A stretch of 51,226 nt of DNA from JALOTE01 sp031422195. GTDB lineage: Bacteria; Pseudomonadota; Alphaproteobacteria; Rhizobiales; Rhizobiaceae. This document shows, piece by piece, positions 25,256-33,927 of this stretch. Under the pieces are notes generated by a model. It made no database searches. It saw nothing but the letters and a program-made list of their open reading frames with translations, and was not told the DNA's origin. The stretch is from positions 1 to 51,226 of the forward strand of contig JANOPZ010000146.1 of the NCBI GenBank assembly GCA_031422195.1. Direction: 5' to 3'. Within the stretch, counting starts at the first letter, position 1. Each line of letters opens with the position of its first letter. Made by a program: the position numbers and the translations under genes.

Positions 25256-26463
25256 TGCTGTACGCCATGAAAATTGCCACCCGCTATTTAACATCCAGCA
25301 AAGCACAAACGACCTTGTTGGTGGTTGGTGTTGCGCTTGGCGTGTTTATTTTCATTTTTATGAGCGCCTTGATTGGCGGGTTGGCCAACTTTATTTTGAA
25401 AAGCATTGCGGGCGATATCAGCTACATCACCATTGTTGCAGAAGTGGCTGAACCAGAATTGCTGATCCGCCAAGATAACGGGCATATTTTGGTTGCACGT
25501 GAAAAGTCAGCTGCGCGCCAGCCCATCTTGCGCGAGGCTGGCACGTTCGTACCCATGATTGAGGCGCTGCTCGGCGTTACGGCCGTATCGCCGCAAATCA
25601 ATGGTTCAGGAACAATGACCCGCGGCGCGCAGGTGTCCCAAGTTGCCATCAGCGGCGTTGTGCCCGGCAAGGAATCCGCGATTTTGCAATTGAAAAGCTA
25701 TATTGTGTCGGGTTCCGACCGCGTCGGCACCGGGCTGGTGATCATTGGTCAAACGCTTGCAGATGATTTGGATTTGGCCGTCGGCGATACCATCCGCCTT
25801 GACAGCTCGCGCGATGTCAACGCTATATTGACCGTATCCGGCATCTATAAAATCGGTCAGGGCGGCCTTGACCGTGGAGCCGCTTTTGTCAGCCTCAATA
25901 CAGCCCGCACTTTATTTGCCGTGCCGCAAGGCGTGACGCGTATTGAGATAAAACTGACGGATATTTTTGATGCGGATAAAATTGCCGCGCGCATTTCAGC
26001 CATGACCGGCCTTAACGCAAAGTCATGGACAGAAGAAGGCGCGCAATTACTGTCGGCATTGGACGCCCAAGGCCAAACCGGCCTGCTGCTGAAAACCTTC
26101 GCGATGGTGTCAATCGTGATTGGCATCGCGTCGTCGCTGCTGCTTTCCACTTATCGCCGCAAAGCCGAAATCGGCATTATGCGTGCCATGGGTGCCAGCC
26201 GCTTGTTTGTGATTTTTGTGTTTGTAAGCCAAGGCGCACTGGTTGGCCTGCTGGGCGGCCTGTTGGGTGCCGGGCTTGGTTATGCTGTGCTCTCCGCATT
26301 TCCGCCGCGCGACAGCGCCAACCCGTCGGTGATGCCGATTGACATTACCGAAGGCGCATTTGGAATTGCCATTGGCCTTACATTTGTCATTGCAATCTTG
26401 GCCGCAATTTTGCCCGCGCGTTCTGCAGCACGGGTTGATCCCGTCACGGCCATCGGCAAATGA
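25255..26463 (+). CDS. FtsX/MacB-type ABC permease
   Basis: 402 residues from ATG 25255, which overlaps the adaptor stop. One N-terminal membrane helix (TTLLVVGVALGVFIFIFMSA), a periplasmic domain of about 230 residues, and three C-terminal helices (FAMVSIVIGIASSLLLSTY, FVSQGALVGLLGGLLGAGLG, IGLTFVIAILAAILPA), the MacB/LolC plan. Conserved cytoplasmic stretch RRKAEIGIMRAMGASR lies between helices 2 and 3. It has no fused ATPase; that is the next gene. Mechanotransmission-type transport of a periplasmic or membrane substrate is inferred. Confidence 0.88.
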   Translation: MLYAMKIATRYLTSSKAQTTLLVVGVALGVFIFIFMSALIGGLANFILKSIAGDISYITIVAEVAEPELLIRQDNGHILVAREKSAARQPILREAGTFVPMIEALLGVTAVSPQINGSGTMTRGAQVSQVAISGVVPGKESAILQLKSYIVSGSDRVGTGLVIIGQTLADDLDLAVGDTIRLDSSRDVNAILTVSGIYKIGQGGLDRGAAFVSLNTARTLFAVPQGVTRIEIKLTDIFDADKIAARISAMTGLNAKSWTEEGAQLLSALDAQGQTGLLLKTFAMVSIVIGIASSLLLSTYRRKAEIGIMRAMGASRLFVIFVFVSQGALVGLLGGLLGAGLGYAVLSAFPPRDSANPSVMPIDITEGAFGIAIGLTFVIAILAAILPARSAARVDPVTAIGK

Positions 26464-27140
26464 GTGAACTGCTTTTGCAACTGGATGATTTGGTTAAAAC
26501 CTATGGCGCCGGCGAAGCCGAAACCAAAGTGCTGCGCGGGCTTAACCTGCAACTCAACAAGGGCGAACTTGCCGCTTTGCTGGGGCCGTCAGGTTCCGGC
26601 AAAAGCACTCTGCTCACAATTTTGGGCACGCTGATGCAGCCCACATCTGGAAGCCACACGATGCTCGGCGTTGATTTGGCCGCGGCTAACGACAAAGCAC
26701 TGACTGAATTTCGCAATTTGCACATCGGCTTTGTGTTTCAGTTTCATAATTTGCTGCCGGATTTCACCGCGCTCGAAAACGTGATTTTCCCGACCGCCGT
26801 GCGCGAAGGGCGTGAGACATCCGCCGCACTTGCACGGGGCCGTGATTTGCTTGGCCGGATGGGTCTCGCCAACCGGGTGGATTTTCCGTCAGCCAATTTA
26901 TCCGGCGGTCAAAAACAACGCGTGGCCGTCGCCCGCGCTTTGATGAACCGGCCCGAACTGGTGCTGGCGGATGAACCCACCGGCAACCTTGACCGCACAT
27001 CGGCCAGCCAGGTGATGGAATTGATCGGCCAAATCAACCGCGATGAAGGCACCACGTTTCTGATCTCCACCCACGATGAAAAAATCGCCGCGACGTGTCG
27101 GCGGCAGATTGTGGTTGGTGACGGATTGGTGACGGGGTGA
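26460..27140 (+). CDS. ABC exporter ATP-binding protein (MacB/LolD-type)
   Basis: 226-residue ATPase. Walker A GPSGSGKST (about residue 42), Q-loop VFQFHNLLPDFTA, signature LSGGQKQRVAVARAL (about 147), Walker B LVLADEPTGNLD (about 165) and H-loop STHDEKIA. The longer Q-loop neighbourhood and GNLD ending are typical of LolD/MacB ATPases. ATGA overlap with the permease gene. Last gene of the operon, convergent with the small membrane protein gene to the right. Confidence 0.9.
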   Translation: MSELLLQLDDLVKTYGAGEAETKVLRGLNLQLNKGELAALLGPSGSGKSTLLTILGTLMQPTSGSHTMLGVDLAAANDKALTEFRNLHIGFVFQFHNLLPDFTALENVIFPTAVREGRETSAALARGRDLLGRMGLANRVDFPSANLSGGQKQRVAVARALMNRPELVLADEPTGNLDRTSASQVMELIGQINRDEGTTFLISTHDEKIAATCRRQIVVGDGLVTG

Positions 27141-27212
27141 GGATTTTTTGCAGTTTGGCCGGATAGACTGCGATAGTCCAACTCATAAATCGGGTTGGTC
27201 TCTACGTTGTTA

Positions 27213-27713
27213 TTAATTCAACCGAAAATACAGAGCGGCATGTGCAACATGTAAAATGATGAATGCGGTTGCCGGTGCGATGTAAAATATCGGGCGATAA
27301 GGCAAACGGATTGGCGGATAGAATTTCTGCCCCATTAGACTGATCCCGATCATCCAAAACAGATTGGTGTAAGCTGACGCAGTAAACCCGATCAGGCTTG
27401 TGCTCCACGCAACTTCCGGCAGCAGGTGCTGCGTGCCATATGTCAAGCAATAAGATGTCACCCCAAAACAATACACAGCCAAACCTATTTTTTGGATTTT
27501 TGTGACAAGTTCAATTGAGAAAAAAAACGGCATTGCGAAAACCAAAACGCGCCCGATCAATTCGCCTTTAATCAATACGTCCGGAATGCCCGCATTAAAC
27601 TCAATTGCTGTCAGTGCAGTTGGCGCGGAGGCCATAAGCCCCAGACTGAAAAGGAGCGGGGGCAACGTCAACCAAACCCCGTTTTTCAGGATACAAAACG
27701 GGGAGAATTTCAT
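27213..27713 (-). CDS. Hypothetical membrane protein, 166 aa
   Basis: No family recognised. Four or five hydrophobic segments: LPPLLFSLGLMASAPTA, LIGRVLVFAMPFFFSIEL, IGLAVYCFGVTSYCLT, LFWMIGISLMG and FYIAPATAFIILHVAHAA. Its ATG overlaps the stop of the CPBP pseudogene frame (ATGA), with no separate ribosome site, suggesting it was once translationally coupled to that gene. Last gene of the long leftward operon. Confidence 0.75.
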   Translation of the reverse strand: MKFSPFCILKNGVWLTLPPLLFSLGLMASAPTALTAIEFNAGIPDVLIKGELIGRVLVFAMPFFFSIELVTKIQKIGLAVYCFGVTSYCLTYGTQHLLPEVAWSTSLIGFTASAYTNLFWMIGISLMGQKFYPPIRLPYRPIFYIAPATAFIILHVAHAALYFRLN

Positions 27714-27937
27714 GTTGATATGCTCGGCAATTTATCTGAATGTGTCAGGCTGCAAATCCGCCGGTCATACGCTGAAAGCGGGGAAAGTGCTGCAATCATT
27801 GGAACGCTGGCCATCAATGCACTGACCGGCAGGCTGGGCGCAAAAGGCAACGCGGCCCCCGAAATCCCCAGTGCATAAAACGGCAGCTACAGGATCAGCA
27901 CCAGCCCGAAGAATTGCGCGACTTCACTTGTTTTCAC
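27710..27937 (-). pseudogene. Truncated CPBP-family membrane protease remnant
   Basis: A 76-codon frame starting with GTG (overlapping the DUF6544 gene stop as GTGA) reads MKTSEVAQFFGLVLIL-stop-LPFYALGISGAALPFAPSLP and then PVSALMASVPMIAAL. This is the N-terminal membrane region typical of CPBP proteins. It has a TAG at codon 17, diverges after about codon 51, and lacks the EE-x3-R and His metal motifs. So it is a dead 5' fragment of a third CPBP gene in this operon. Confidence 0.65.
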
Positions 27938-28794
27938 GGCGCAAACTCATATTCAATCGTATCAATGGTGCCCTTATAGTACGGCTTCTCGCCCTGCGGC
28001 ATGATATACAGCGCCTCGCCCGTCAGCGGCACGCGCATGCCGTCTCGCGTTTGGTAGTTCGACATCCGGCATTCCCACGGCATCAAAACAGTCTGCTTGC
28101 CGACTGTTATTGCGCGCCCGTCTACGCGGATGATTGTGATCAAGCCGTCTGCACCAAAGCGGAACAGCATTGTGACTGTGATCGGGCCGTCTGTGATTGT
28201 GGCGTTGGCTGATGTACCATCCACCGCTTGCCACACCACGCCTTGGCTTGGCAAAAGCGCGGTTGGGAACCACACGCTTTCCGCAAAATGGCGCAGCAAT
28301 TCGCCGCGCGCGATTTCACCTTTGCCCTTAACAGTGCCAATTGAATACAAGCCCAAAAGTGTCGGGCGCAGCAAGCCTTCGCCCGCAACAAACGCATCGA
28401 CCACCCGCACCGGAAATCCCGGGAACATGGTGATATTCGCATCCCAAACAAACCCGGGCCGCATTGTTGTAAAGTTTTGGTTGGCTGAAAACGGCTTCCA
28501 TTGTGCCTCCGTCGCGCTCATGTTGAACATACCGCTTTGAGTGAGTTTGACAGCGGTTACAAGAGGCTGACCATCGGTCAGCACGGCGCGGAAATAACGC
28601 TGCACCGGTGCGGGCAAGGGTTCCAATTCGGCGGCATTATAGCGGGTGACCGTTGGCGCAACGCGGCCCGCATTCAGCTTGGCAACCAGATCACCGGTGG
28701 TATTTTGCCAGCGCCAAGCACCGAACGCATATGCAGCGCCATAAACTATAATGATGCCCATAAGACCGGACAAGATCCATGTGAGAATGTGCAT
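27934..28794 (-). CDS. DUF6544-type conserved protein with N-terminal membrane anchor
   Basis: 286 residues from ATG 28794 (AAGGA six bases upstream; ATG 28815 overlapping the previous stop is possible). One N-terminal helix (ILTWILSGLMGIIIVYGAAYAF), then a mostly beta domain with the family's LPAPVQRYFRAVL, WDANITMFPGFPVRVVDAFV, GEIARGELLRHFAESVWFPTALLP and a C-terminal GEKPYYKGTIDTIEYEF. Assignment to DUF6544 is from memory of these motifs. Function unknown; it would face the periplasm. Embedded between two CPBP genes. Confidence 0.75.
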   Translation of the reverse strand: MHILTWILSGLMGIIIVYGAAYAFGAWRWQNTTGDLVAKLNAGRVAPTVTRYNAAELEPLPAPVQRYFRAVLTDGQPLVTAVKLTQSGMFNMSATEAQWKPFSANQNFTTMRPGFVWDANITMFPGFPVRVVDAFVAGEGLLRPTLLGLYSIGTVKGKGEIARGELLRHFAESVWFPTALLPSQGVVWQAVDGTSANATITDGPITVTMLFRFGADGLITIIRVDGRAITVGKQTVLMPWECRMSNYQTRDGMRVPLTGEALYIMPQGEKPYYKGTIDTIEYEFAP

Positions 28795-28811
28795 TGGTTT
28801 TCCTTGTCGTT

Positions 28812-29645
28812 TCATTTTGCTTCAACCTTTGGCCCCGGTTTGGAAAACACTAGGATTGCAACCGCAAACAGCAATGCCATCACCAGATAATAGGGCAGCA
28901 TCACCCCGCCTTGCGGGGTGACCGGAATGGCCCATGACCCCGCATTGACCGACCAGTGCAGCACGATGGCGGGCAAAACGCTGAACCGCGTATTGACTGA
29001 CAACCGCGCAAAAACGACAGACAGCGCCACGCTGGAGGCCATAAACAAGCCCATCGGCATATTGGCCTGAGCCATGCCGGGGATGAAGAACAGCGGCAGG
29101 TGACAAATCGCCCAGACCGCGCCGACAAACAGGCTGGCCCATCGCCAACCCATACGTTGTGTCAAAGCGGGCAGCGCATAACCACGCCAGCCGAATTCCT
29201 CGCCCAATGGGCCACCAAGTATGAGGATCTGTGCAAAGATCAGAACGGACAGCCACACATTCCCGGTCGCGGGCGAAGGTGGTGCGGCCCCGCCCGTGGC
29301 AGCATAAAGTATGATTGCCAGAGCCATTATCGCCAATGGGGCAACGGCGGCGATGGCATACCAACCCCAGCCGGTACGCCAGAACAAGCAACGTTTAAAC
29401 CAATGTTTTAAACCCGCCAGCCCGCCGAAAAGCATCACTGTGATAACTCCGGCAAGGCTGGGTCCAAAGGCTGCTGCGATTAAAACCGCCGCGCCTAGCC
29501 ACGCGGGCTGCGGCGTGAACGTCGCCCCAACCCAAAGCAGACTCCAAGTCCACCCGAAAGAGATCGCAACAAAGGTCAGCAAACCAGCTAAATCATACAG
29601 CTGAACAGTGCTGTTACCTTCAGAAAAATCGTGCTCGCCGGTCAC
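28812..29645 (-). CDS. CPBP-family intramembrane protein (second copy)
   Basis: 277 residues from the GTG at 29645, chosen because it overlaps the upstream stop (GTGA) and AAGGAG lies 8 bp before; ATG 29678 is inside the upstream gene. About eight hydrophobic segments. The CPBP (Rce1/AbiG-like) core motif is present as GEEFGWRGYALPALTQRMGWR and a second motif includes WAICHLPLFF and VLHWSVNAGS, with the Glu pair and His residues that bind metal in active members. Function may be protein processing or self-immunity; unproved. Next to another CPBP gene upstream. Confidence 0.85.
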   Translation of the reverse strand: MTGEHDFSEGNSTVQLYDLAGLLTFVAISFGWTWSLLWVGATFTPQPAWLGAAVLIAAAFGPSLAGVITVMLFGGLAGLKHWFKRCLFWRTGWGWYAIAAVAPLAIMALAIILYAATGGAAPPSPATGNVWLSVLIFAQILILGGPLGEEFGWRGYALPALTQRMGWRWASLFVGAVWAICHLPLFFIPGMAQANMPMGLFMASSVALSVVFARLSVNTRFSVLPAIVLHWSVNAGSWAIPVTPQGGVMLPYYLVMALLFAVAILVFSKPGPKVEAK

Positions 29646-30475
29646 GGCTGCGACTCCTTTTTCAGTGGAATGTGCCATGGAGTGCTGGCCTGTTTTTGCA
29701 CCATGACGACCGCGATGACAGCCCAAAGCGCAACAGCAAAAGCCAATTGCCAATAGAAACCCAGTGAAGCTGGAACCACGGGGACCAAAACCAGCAGTGA
29801 TCCGGTAAAGCTTGCATGCATGAAGATTGCCAGCAGCACACTTTGCGTGTGGCTATAAACCCATGTCATCAGCAGGCGGTAGGGTGTTAACGCCAACAGA
29901 TAGGTGATGAAAAATTCCAGCGGCCATGCCGTCCCCAACGCACCGGCATTATAGCGAAAATCGGCCAGCAGGTGCCAGAGCGCCCAAATGCCGCCAAGCG
30001 ACAGACCAGCCACGATCAGGCTTTTACGGGCGAGCAGCCTTGGTGTGGCAAATCCTGTCCACCCGATCTCTTCGAACGTTCCTGCCAATAAGCCGAGTCC
30101 GAAAAGCCACCACTGAAAGCGGGGCGCAAACACCGGATCGACAAGACCGCTGAGCAAAGACAGAACCACCAGCAAGATTGCCGGAACCGTCAGCAGTGCC
30201 ACCGCATACCAGTGCGCGGGCACCCGCCAGTGAACAGCCTTCAATCCAAGGGCGTGAAGCCCTGCCATTCCGTCCACAAGTACCATGCAAACCACGCCAC
30301 TTACGCTTGGCCCCAGCAGCATGGCCAGAAATATGAGGCCGCCCTCAACGGGCTGTAGTGATGAGAGGTCCAAGCCAGTGACCCCGAAAACAACGAGGAT
30401 ACTGCCCCAGCTGATACCGAACGCCAAAGTGAAAAACCCGGTCAAAGGGTGATGCCGGACCCAACCTCTGATCAT
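29642..30475 (-). CDS. CPBP-family intramembrane protein (first copy)
   Basis: 277 residues, eight or so membrane segments. Core motif FEEIGWTGFATPRLL (about residue 138) replaces the usual R after EExGW with T; second motif IWALWHLLADF (about 165); third IFMHASFTGS. ATG overlaps the stop of the hydrolase gene (ATGA-type). Equal length to the next CPBP gene, but sequences differ widely, so a recent tandem duplication is unlikely. Metal-dependent protease activity is a family inference. Confidence 0.85.
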   Translation of the reverse strand: MIRGWVRHHPLTGFFTLAFGISWGSILVVFGVTGLDLSSLQPVEGGLIFLAMLLGPSVSGVVCMVLVDGMAGLHALGLKAVHWRVPAHWYAVALLTVPAILLVVLSLLSGLVDPVFAPRFQWWLFGLGLLAGTFEEIGWTGFATPRLLARKSLIVAGLSLGGIWALWHLLADFRYNAGALGTAWPLEFFITYLLALTPYRLLMTWVYSHTQSVLLAIFMHASFTGSLLVLVPVVPASLGFYWQLAFAVALWAVIAVVMVQKQASTPWHIPLKKESQP

Positions 30476-31452
30476 GGCGCGGCTCCTGCGGCCACTGGCA
30501 AGATAAGGCCCGCAATCGCGTCCATCACCGCATCATGGTGCCCGACCCAAACATGCCCGCCGGTTTCAAAGCCCAGAAATTGCGCACCTTTAATCTTGCC
30601 AGCCATATATTCCGCACTGGCGTAAGTGCCGTAGCGGTCATCGCGGGCGCTGATGATCAACGTCGGGGCAACCACAAGGCTAAGGTCAGTGGCAACCATG
30701 GTTTTGCTGGCTTTGGTATCGCTGCGCAATCCGGCGGCGCGGGCGGAGACCGGCAGGATGTTATCGAGCATCGCGTTGATCCGCACCTGTTCTGCCGCGC
30801 TGGCATTGGCAAGCAGTCCGGGGGGTGTCGCTAAAACAGAGCCGATTATTTGGACACGCGCCACATGCAAACCCGCCCAGAACAGAAAATCCGAGCCGAG
30901 GGCTTTCATCATGATATTTTCAACCCACGGGGCCATCGGTGCAGCTGAATCTGGTGCGGATGGCGGTTTATAGCCCAAAGGCACCAGCAGGATGAGTGCA
31001 TTGGTGCGGTCAGGATGACGGATCGCCATTTGCATCGCTGACAAAGCGCCAGCTGAGCCGCCCATGACGGCGGCCTCAGGAATATTCAGCGCATTCAACA
31101 GGCAGACAAAAGCGTCTGCTTGCGCCATCGCCGATGCGTCTTTGGGCATTGGGGTGCCCAAATAGCCAAAGCGTGACATGGCGATCACGCGAACGCCGCG
31201 CCGGGTCAGCGGCGCGGCAAAGGCCATGCCCTGATCATAACCGCCGCCGCTTCCATGGACTGCAAGCAAGGGCTTGCCCGACCCAACTTCCTGATACTCT
31301 ATCAAACCGCACGGCGTTTCGATCACCGTGCTGCCAAACGCGGCTTTATGGCGGGCGAGAGCAATATCACTTTCGAAGCGCCACCAGATGACTATGCTTG
31401 CTGCAACGATCAGCGCGGCAACACCGGTCAAAATGCTTTGCGCTGCGCTCAC
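30472..31452 (-). CDS. Alpha/beta hydrolase
   Basis: 326 residues with an N-terminal hydrophobic anchor or signal (ILTGVAALIVAASIVIWW). Hydrolase fold: oxyanion region AVHGSGGGYDQGMAFAAPL (about residue 64), nucleophile elbow VMGGSAGALSAM (about 133, GxSxG), acid near SARDDRYGTY and catalytic His in FETGGHVWVGHHD (about 303). Haloperoxidase/esterase-like by overall pattern; substrate unknown. Overlaps neighbours on both sides by 4 bp, so it is part of one translationally coupled unit. Confidence 0.87.
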   Translation of the reverse strand: MSAAQSILTGVAALIVAASIVIWWRFESDIALARHKAAFGSTVIETPCGLIEYQEVGSGKPLLAVHGSGGGYDQGMAFAAPLTRRGVRVIAMSRFGYLGTPMPKDASAMAQADAFVCLLNALNIPEAAVMGGSAGALSAMQMAIRHPDRTNALILLVPLGYKPPSAPDSAAPMAPWVENIMMKALGSDFLFWAGLHVARVQIIGSVLATPPGLLANASAAEQVRINAMLDNILPVSARAAGLRSDTKASKTMVATDLSLVVAPTLIISARDDRYGTYASAEYMAGKIKGAQFLGFETGGHVWVGHHDAVMDAIAGLILPVAAGAAP

Positions 31453-32546
31453 ACCATCACCGCTTTGACCGATCTGCGTGCTGAAAATGGCATGGCAGCA
31501 CCACGCCCGAAGCGCATCACCAGATCAGGTCTGCGCCCCGGCATGCCCGCCAATGCAGCCAGTTCGCCGCGCAATTCAGGCACTTCGACCGGCTGGTTGA
31601 GATAAGCGTGTTTCAAACCCATGGCTGTCGCTTGTAAGGCAAACCGTTGACAGGCGCGCCCCGCCAGCACCCAATGTTCAGGGTCGGCCTTGGCCGCAAC
31701 AAAAACCGCCATGCCAGTTGATGACGCAACTTGGCGGGCATATTTTTCGTTTTCTGATTTGGTTTTAAACGCCAAATCGAATATTCTTGGCCCCAGCCAA
31801 TCGGGCAAATTCGGGTTGCCGGAAGCGGCGCTGAAAAGCCCGTCGCCTGATGCAATTGCGCTTTGCGGATTAAACCGCAACCAGTGTTTGAGTTCAGCCA
31901 CAAAGGCAGAGTCTGCAATTTGCGCGGTATTGCCTTCAAGGATGAGATCGCTGAGACGATTGATGCGGGCACGTTCCGTGATCAGGACCAAATCGACGCC
32001 CGGCATGGTGGCGGTACGGGCGAGCGTTTCCAGTTCTGCGGCACTGATTTCGCTGCCGTCATATTCAGCCCGGGTCGATTGGCGAAGCGCAATGGCGTCG
32101 CACAAGGCCGTGTCTTTGCTGGTTCCGGTCACAAAATTAAAGCGAACCGCGCCGCCTTGCGCAGGGTCGAAAATCAATTCACCGGGTAGCCCGCGGGCAC
32201 CTGCGGCTACCGCCAGATTTTCCCCGGCACAACCCAAGCTCGCAAACAGATGGTGGTTATCCGGATCAACAGCTGGCGTGCGGCGCGTGAGATCAGGAAG
32301 GATATCGATGCTGCCCTTGCCCGCTTTAAACCGCCACGCCTGCGTATTGTGGCTATTTGCGGCCAGTGTTGCAAAACGGATTAAATCCGAATGTGACGGG
32401 GATTGTGGCAACGGGCTGCGCAACGCAGCCATAGCCAAGTTGTAATCCTCCATTGTGCCCATGTTGCGCGACACCGACCAACCGGCAATCGCTGCAACGG
32501 CAACTGCGGCGCCGCCGCCAATCAATATATCTCTGCGCTCAAACAT
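31449..32546 (-). CDS. Acg-type nitroreductase-like protein
   Basis: 365 residues. N-terminus FERRDILIGGGAAVAVAAIAGW looks like a Tat signal or anchor. The body matches the Acg family of FMN-binding nitroreductase relatives: AANSHNTQAWRF (about residue 67), RRTPAVDPDNHHLFASLGCAGENL, and ALRQSTRAEYDG. Mycobacterial Acg is induced in hypoxia and has lost flavin chemistry, perhaps sequestering FMN; whether this copy is an enzyme is unknown. 15 bp after the beta-helix membrane gene and overlapping the hydrolase. Confidence 0.82.
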   Translation of the reverse strand: MFERRDILIGGGAAVAVAAIAGWSVSRNMGTMEDYNLAMAALRSPLPQSPSHSDLIRFATLAANSHNTQAWRFKAGKGSIDILPDLTRRTPAVDPDNHHLFASLGCAGENLAVAAGARGLPGELIFDPAQGGAVRFNFVTGTSKDTALCDAIALRQSTRAEYDGSEISAAELETLARTATMPGVDLVLITERARINRLSDLILEGNTAQIADSAFVAELKHWLRFNPQSAIASGDGLFSAASGNPNLPDWLGPRIFDLAFKTKSENEKYARQVASSTGMAVFVAAKADPEHWVLAGRACQRFALQATAMGLKHAYLNQPVEVPELRGELAALAGMPGRRPDLVMRFGRGAAMPFSARRSVKAVMV

Positions 32547-32561
32547 GGTTTGCCCGCCGTT

Positions 32562-33710
32562 TCAGAGGGTTGCCGGGCTTCGCAGAAGCCGCCAGCTTTG
32601 CGGCACAGCAAAAGCTGCAAGAGTGCCGACACCCAGCATGGTGAGGCCGAGCACAAACAACCAGCCAGCAATGGGAACAAGCCACGCCAGACCTGCAAGA
32701 AACGCGCCCAAACATGCCAAGCCGAATTTGCCCAAGAGGCCCTCTGGCATTTCACGCCCGGCAGCCAGCCACAGTTTTGCTGCCAGAACGTAAGAGCCCA
32801 GCGCATAACCGGCAAAAATGGCCAGCATGGTGATCATCAGCATAACCGGCAACAGGAACACGCCGATAATGGTCAGCATCAGCACAAAACCGGATCCTGC
32901 TAGCGCGGATGTAACGAGAAAGCCTGACCAAATGGAATGGCCCGGATGCGCCAGCGCCAATTCCCGCCAGCTTTGCGCTGCCTTGGGCGCAATGGCGATC
33001 ACCATCGCGGCTATCAAACCGGAGATCAAAACTCCGCCCAAAAACCCGCTGACAATCTGCCAGAATGAGAGCATGGGCGGCATTTGATTGCGCCATTCGC
33101 CATTATTGTAATTTTTGAGAGCCTCGATTTTAACGCGGGCCGCTGGTGCCACGCTTTCAGGCACTTTTACGCTGGCGGGGTCTTCGGCATAAATTGTCAA
33201 TTTGCCTGCAATTGTTGCACCTGGCCCGAACACAATATCATCGGCTGCCAACACCGCATCACCGGCAATTGCGCCGGTTACGTTTATTTCAGCGCCCGTG
33301 ATCAGCGAATAACCACCAACCGACGCCACAGTGACCTCGGAGCCCGCGACACGCAAATTACCGGCGACCGGCCCCAGCGTGACGTCATAACCAGTGACTG
33401 ACGCATCGCCGCCGATTGCGCCGCTGACGTTGACGCTATAACCGGCTGCAAAAAGATCACCGGCAATGGCAGACCCTATCGTCATACGCCGCCCGGCGAG
33501 ATAGGCAGAACCCGAAACAGGCGAAACAACTTCCACCTTATTTCCTGCCATGAACAAATCCGCCACGGCGGGGCCTTCAAACTTCAGGTTGGCTCCGGTT
33601 TCGTAACGGTCTTGCGCAATCGAAAGCACAGACGGATCGGCAAAGGCGGAGGAAGCAATGAAAACCGGTGCTGCCAGAAGGCATAATGGGATGATAATTT
33701 GGCGCAACAT
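32562..33710 (-). CDS. Bactofilin-like beta-repeat protein with C-terminal membrane domain
   Basis: 382 residues from ATG 33710 (AAGGA upstream; earlier ATGs lie over the promoter). Signal peptide (IIIPLCLLAAPVFIASSAFA), then about 150 residues of short Gly/Val repeats (GSAYLAGRRMTIGSAIAGDLFAAGYSVNV-like units, split here: SAIAGDLFAAG, GAIGGDASVTG, GAIAGDAVLAA) typical of a polymer-forming beta-helix. Four membrane helices follow (residues about 215-375). It probably assembles outside the inner membrane. An FNR-type box 57 bp upstream makes it the head of the seven-gene leftward operon. Confidence 0.8.
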   Translation of the reverse strand: MLRQIIIPLCLLAAPVFIASSAFADPSVLSIAQDRYETGANLKFEGPAVADLFMAGNKVEVVSPVSGSAYLAGRRMTIGSAIAGDLFAAGYSVNVSGAIGGDASVTGYDVTLGPVAGNLRVAGSEVTVASVGGYSLITGAEINVTGAIAGDAVLAADDIVFGPGATIAGKLTIYAEDPASVKVPESVAPAARVKIEALKNYNNGEWRNQMPPMLSFWQIVSGFLGGVLISGLIAAMVIAIAPKAAQSWRELALAHPGHSIWSGFLVTSALAGSGFVLMLTIIGVFLLPVMLMITMLAIFAGYALGSYVLAAKLWLAAGREMPEGLLGKFGLACLGAFLAGLAWLVPIAGWLFVLGLTMLGVGTLAAFAVPQSWRLLRSPATL

Positions 33711-33766
33711 TATGGGTGTCCTTGGCTGAATGAACTTCATTGTGATTGGTTGCAAAGGTGCGTGCA

Positions 33767-33780
33767 CTGATCGAGATCAA
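33767..33780 (-). promoter_or_regulatory. FNR/DNR-type box for the seven-gene leftward operon
   Basis: CTGAT-CGAG-ATCAA, identical to the box at 38,796. Centre 63 bp before the first start codon; use at -41.5 gives a leader near 22 nt. Confidence 0.75.
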
Positions 33781-33880
33781 TCAGCGGCGCGCTAGATTTT
33801 TGAGTTTTAGGGGATAAGTTACGGATTGGCTGAACGAGGCTTGGCCCGTGGGTTGAGCATTTTTGACAAACTTGAAAATC

Positions 33881-33916
33881 AAAAAAAATTGCGCCCGCCA
33901 ACAATCCGGCAGGCGC
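33881..33916 (-). terminator. Rho-independent terminator after the BON-domain gene
   Basis: On the minus strand GCGCCTGCC / GGCGGGCGC (one T-G pair) with an 8-nt loop, followed by AATTTTTTTT. It lies 12 bp after the BON gene stop. Confidence 0.9.
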
Positions 33917-33927
33917 ATATTGATGGG

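Noticed and set aside
31690..32445. 251-codon plus-strand frame over the Acg-like gene
   Set aside because: Composition is that of a shadow of the minus-strand gene, and it lacks a start signal.
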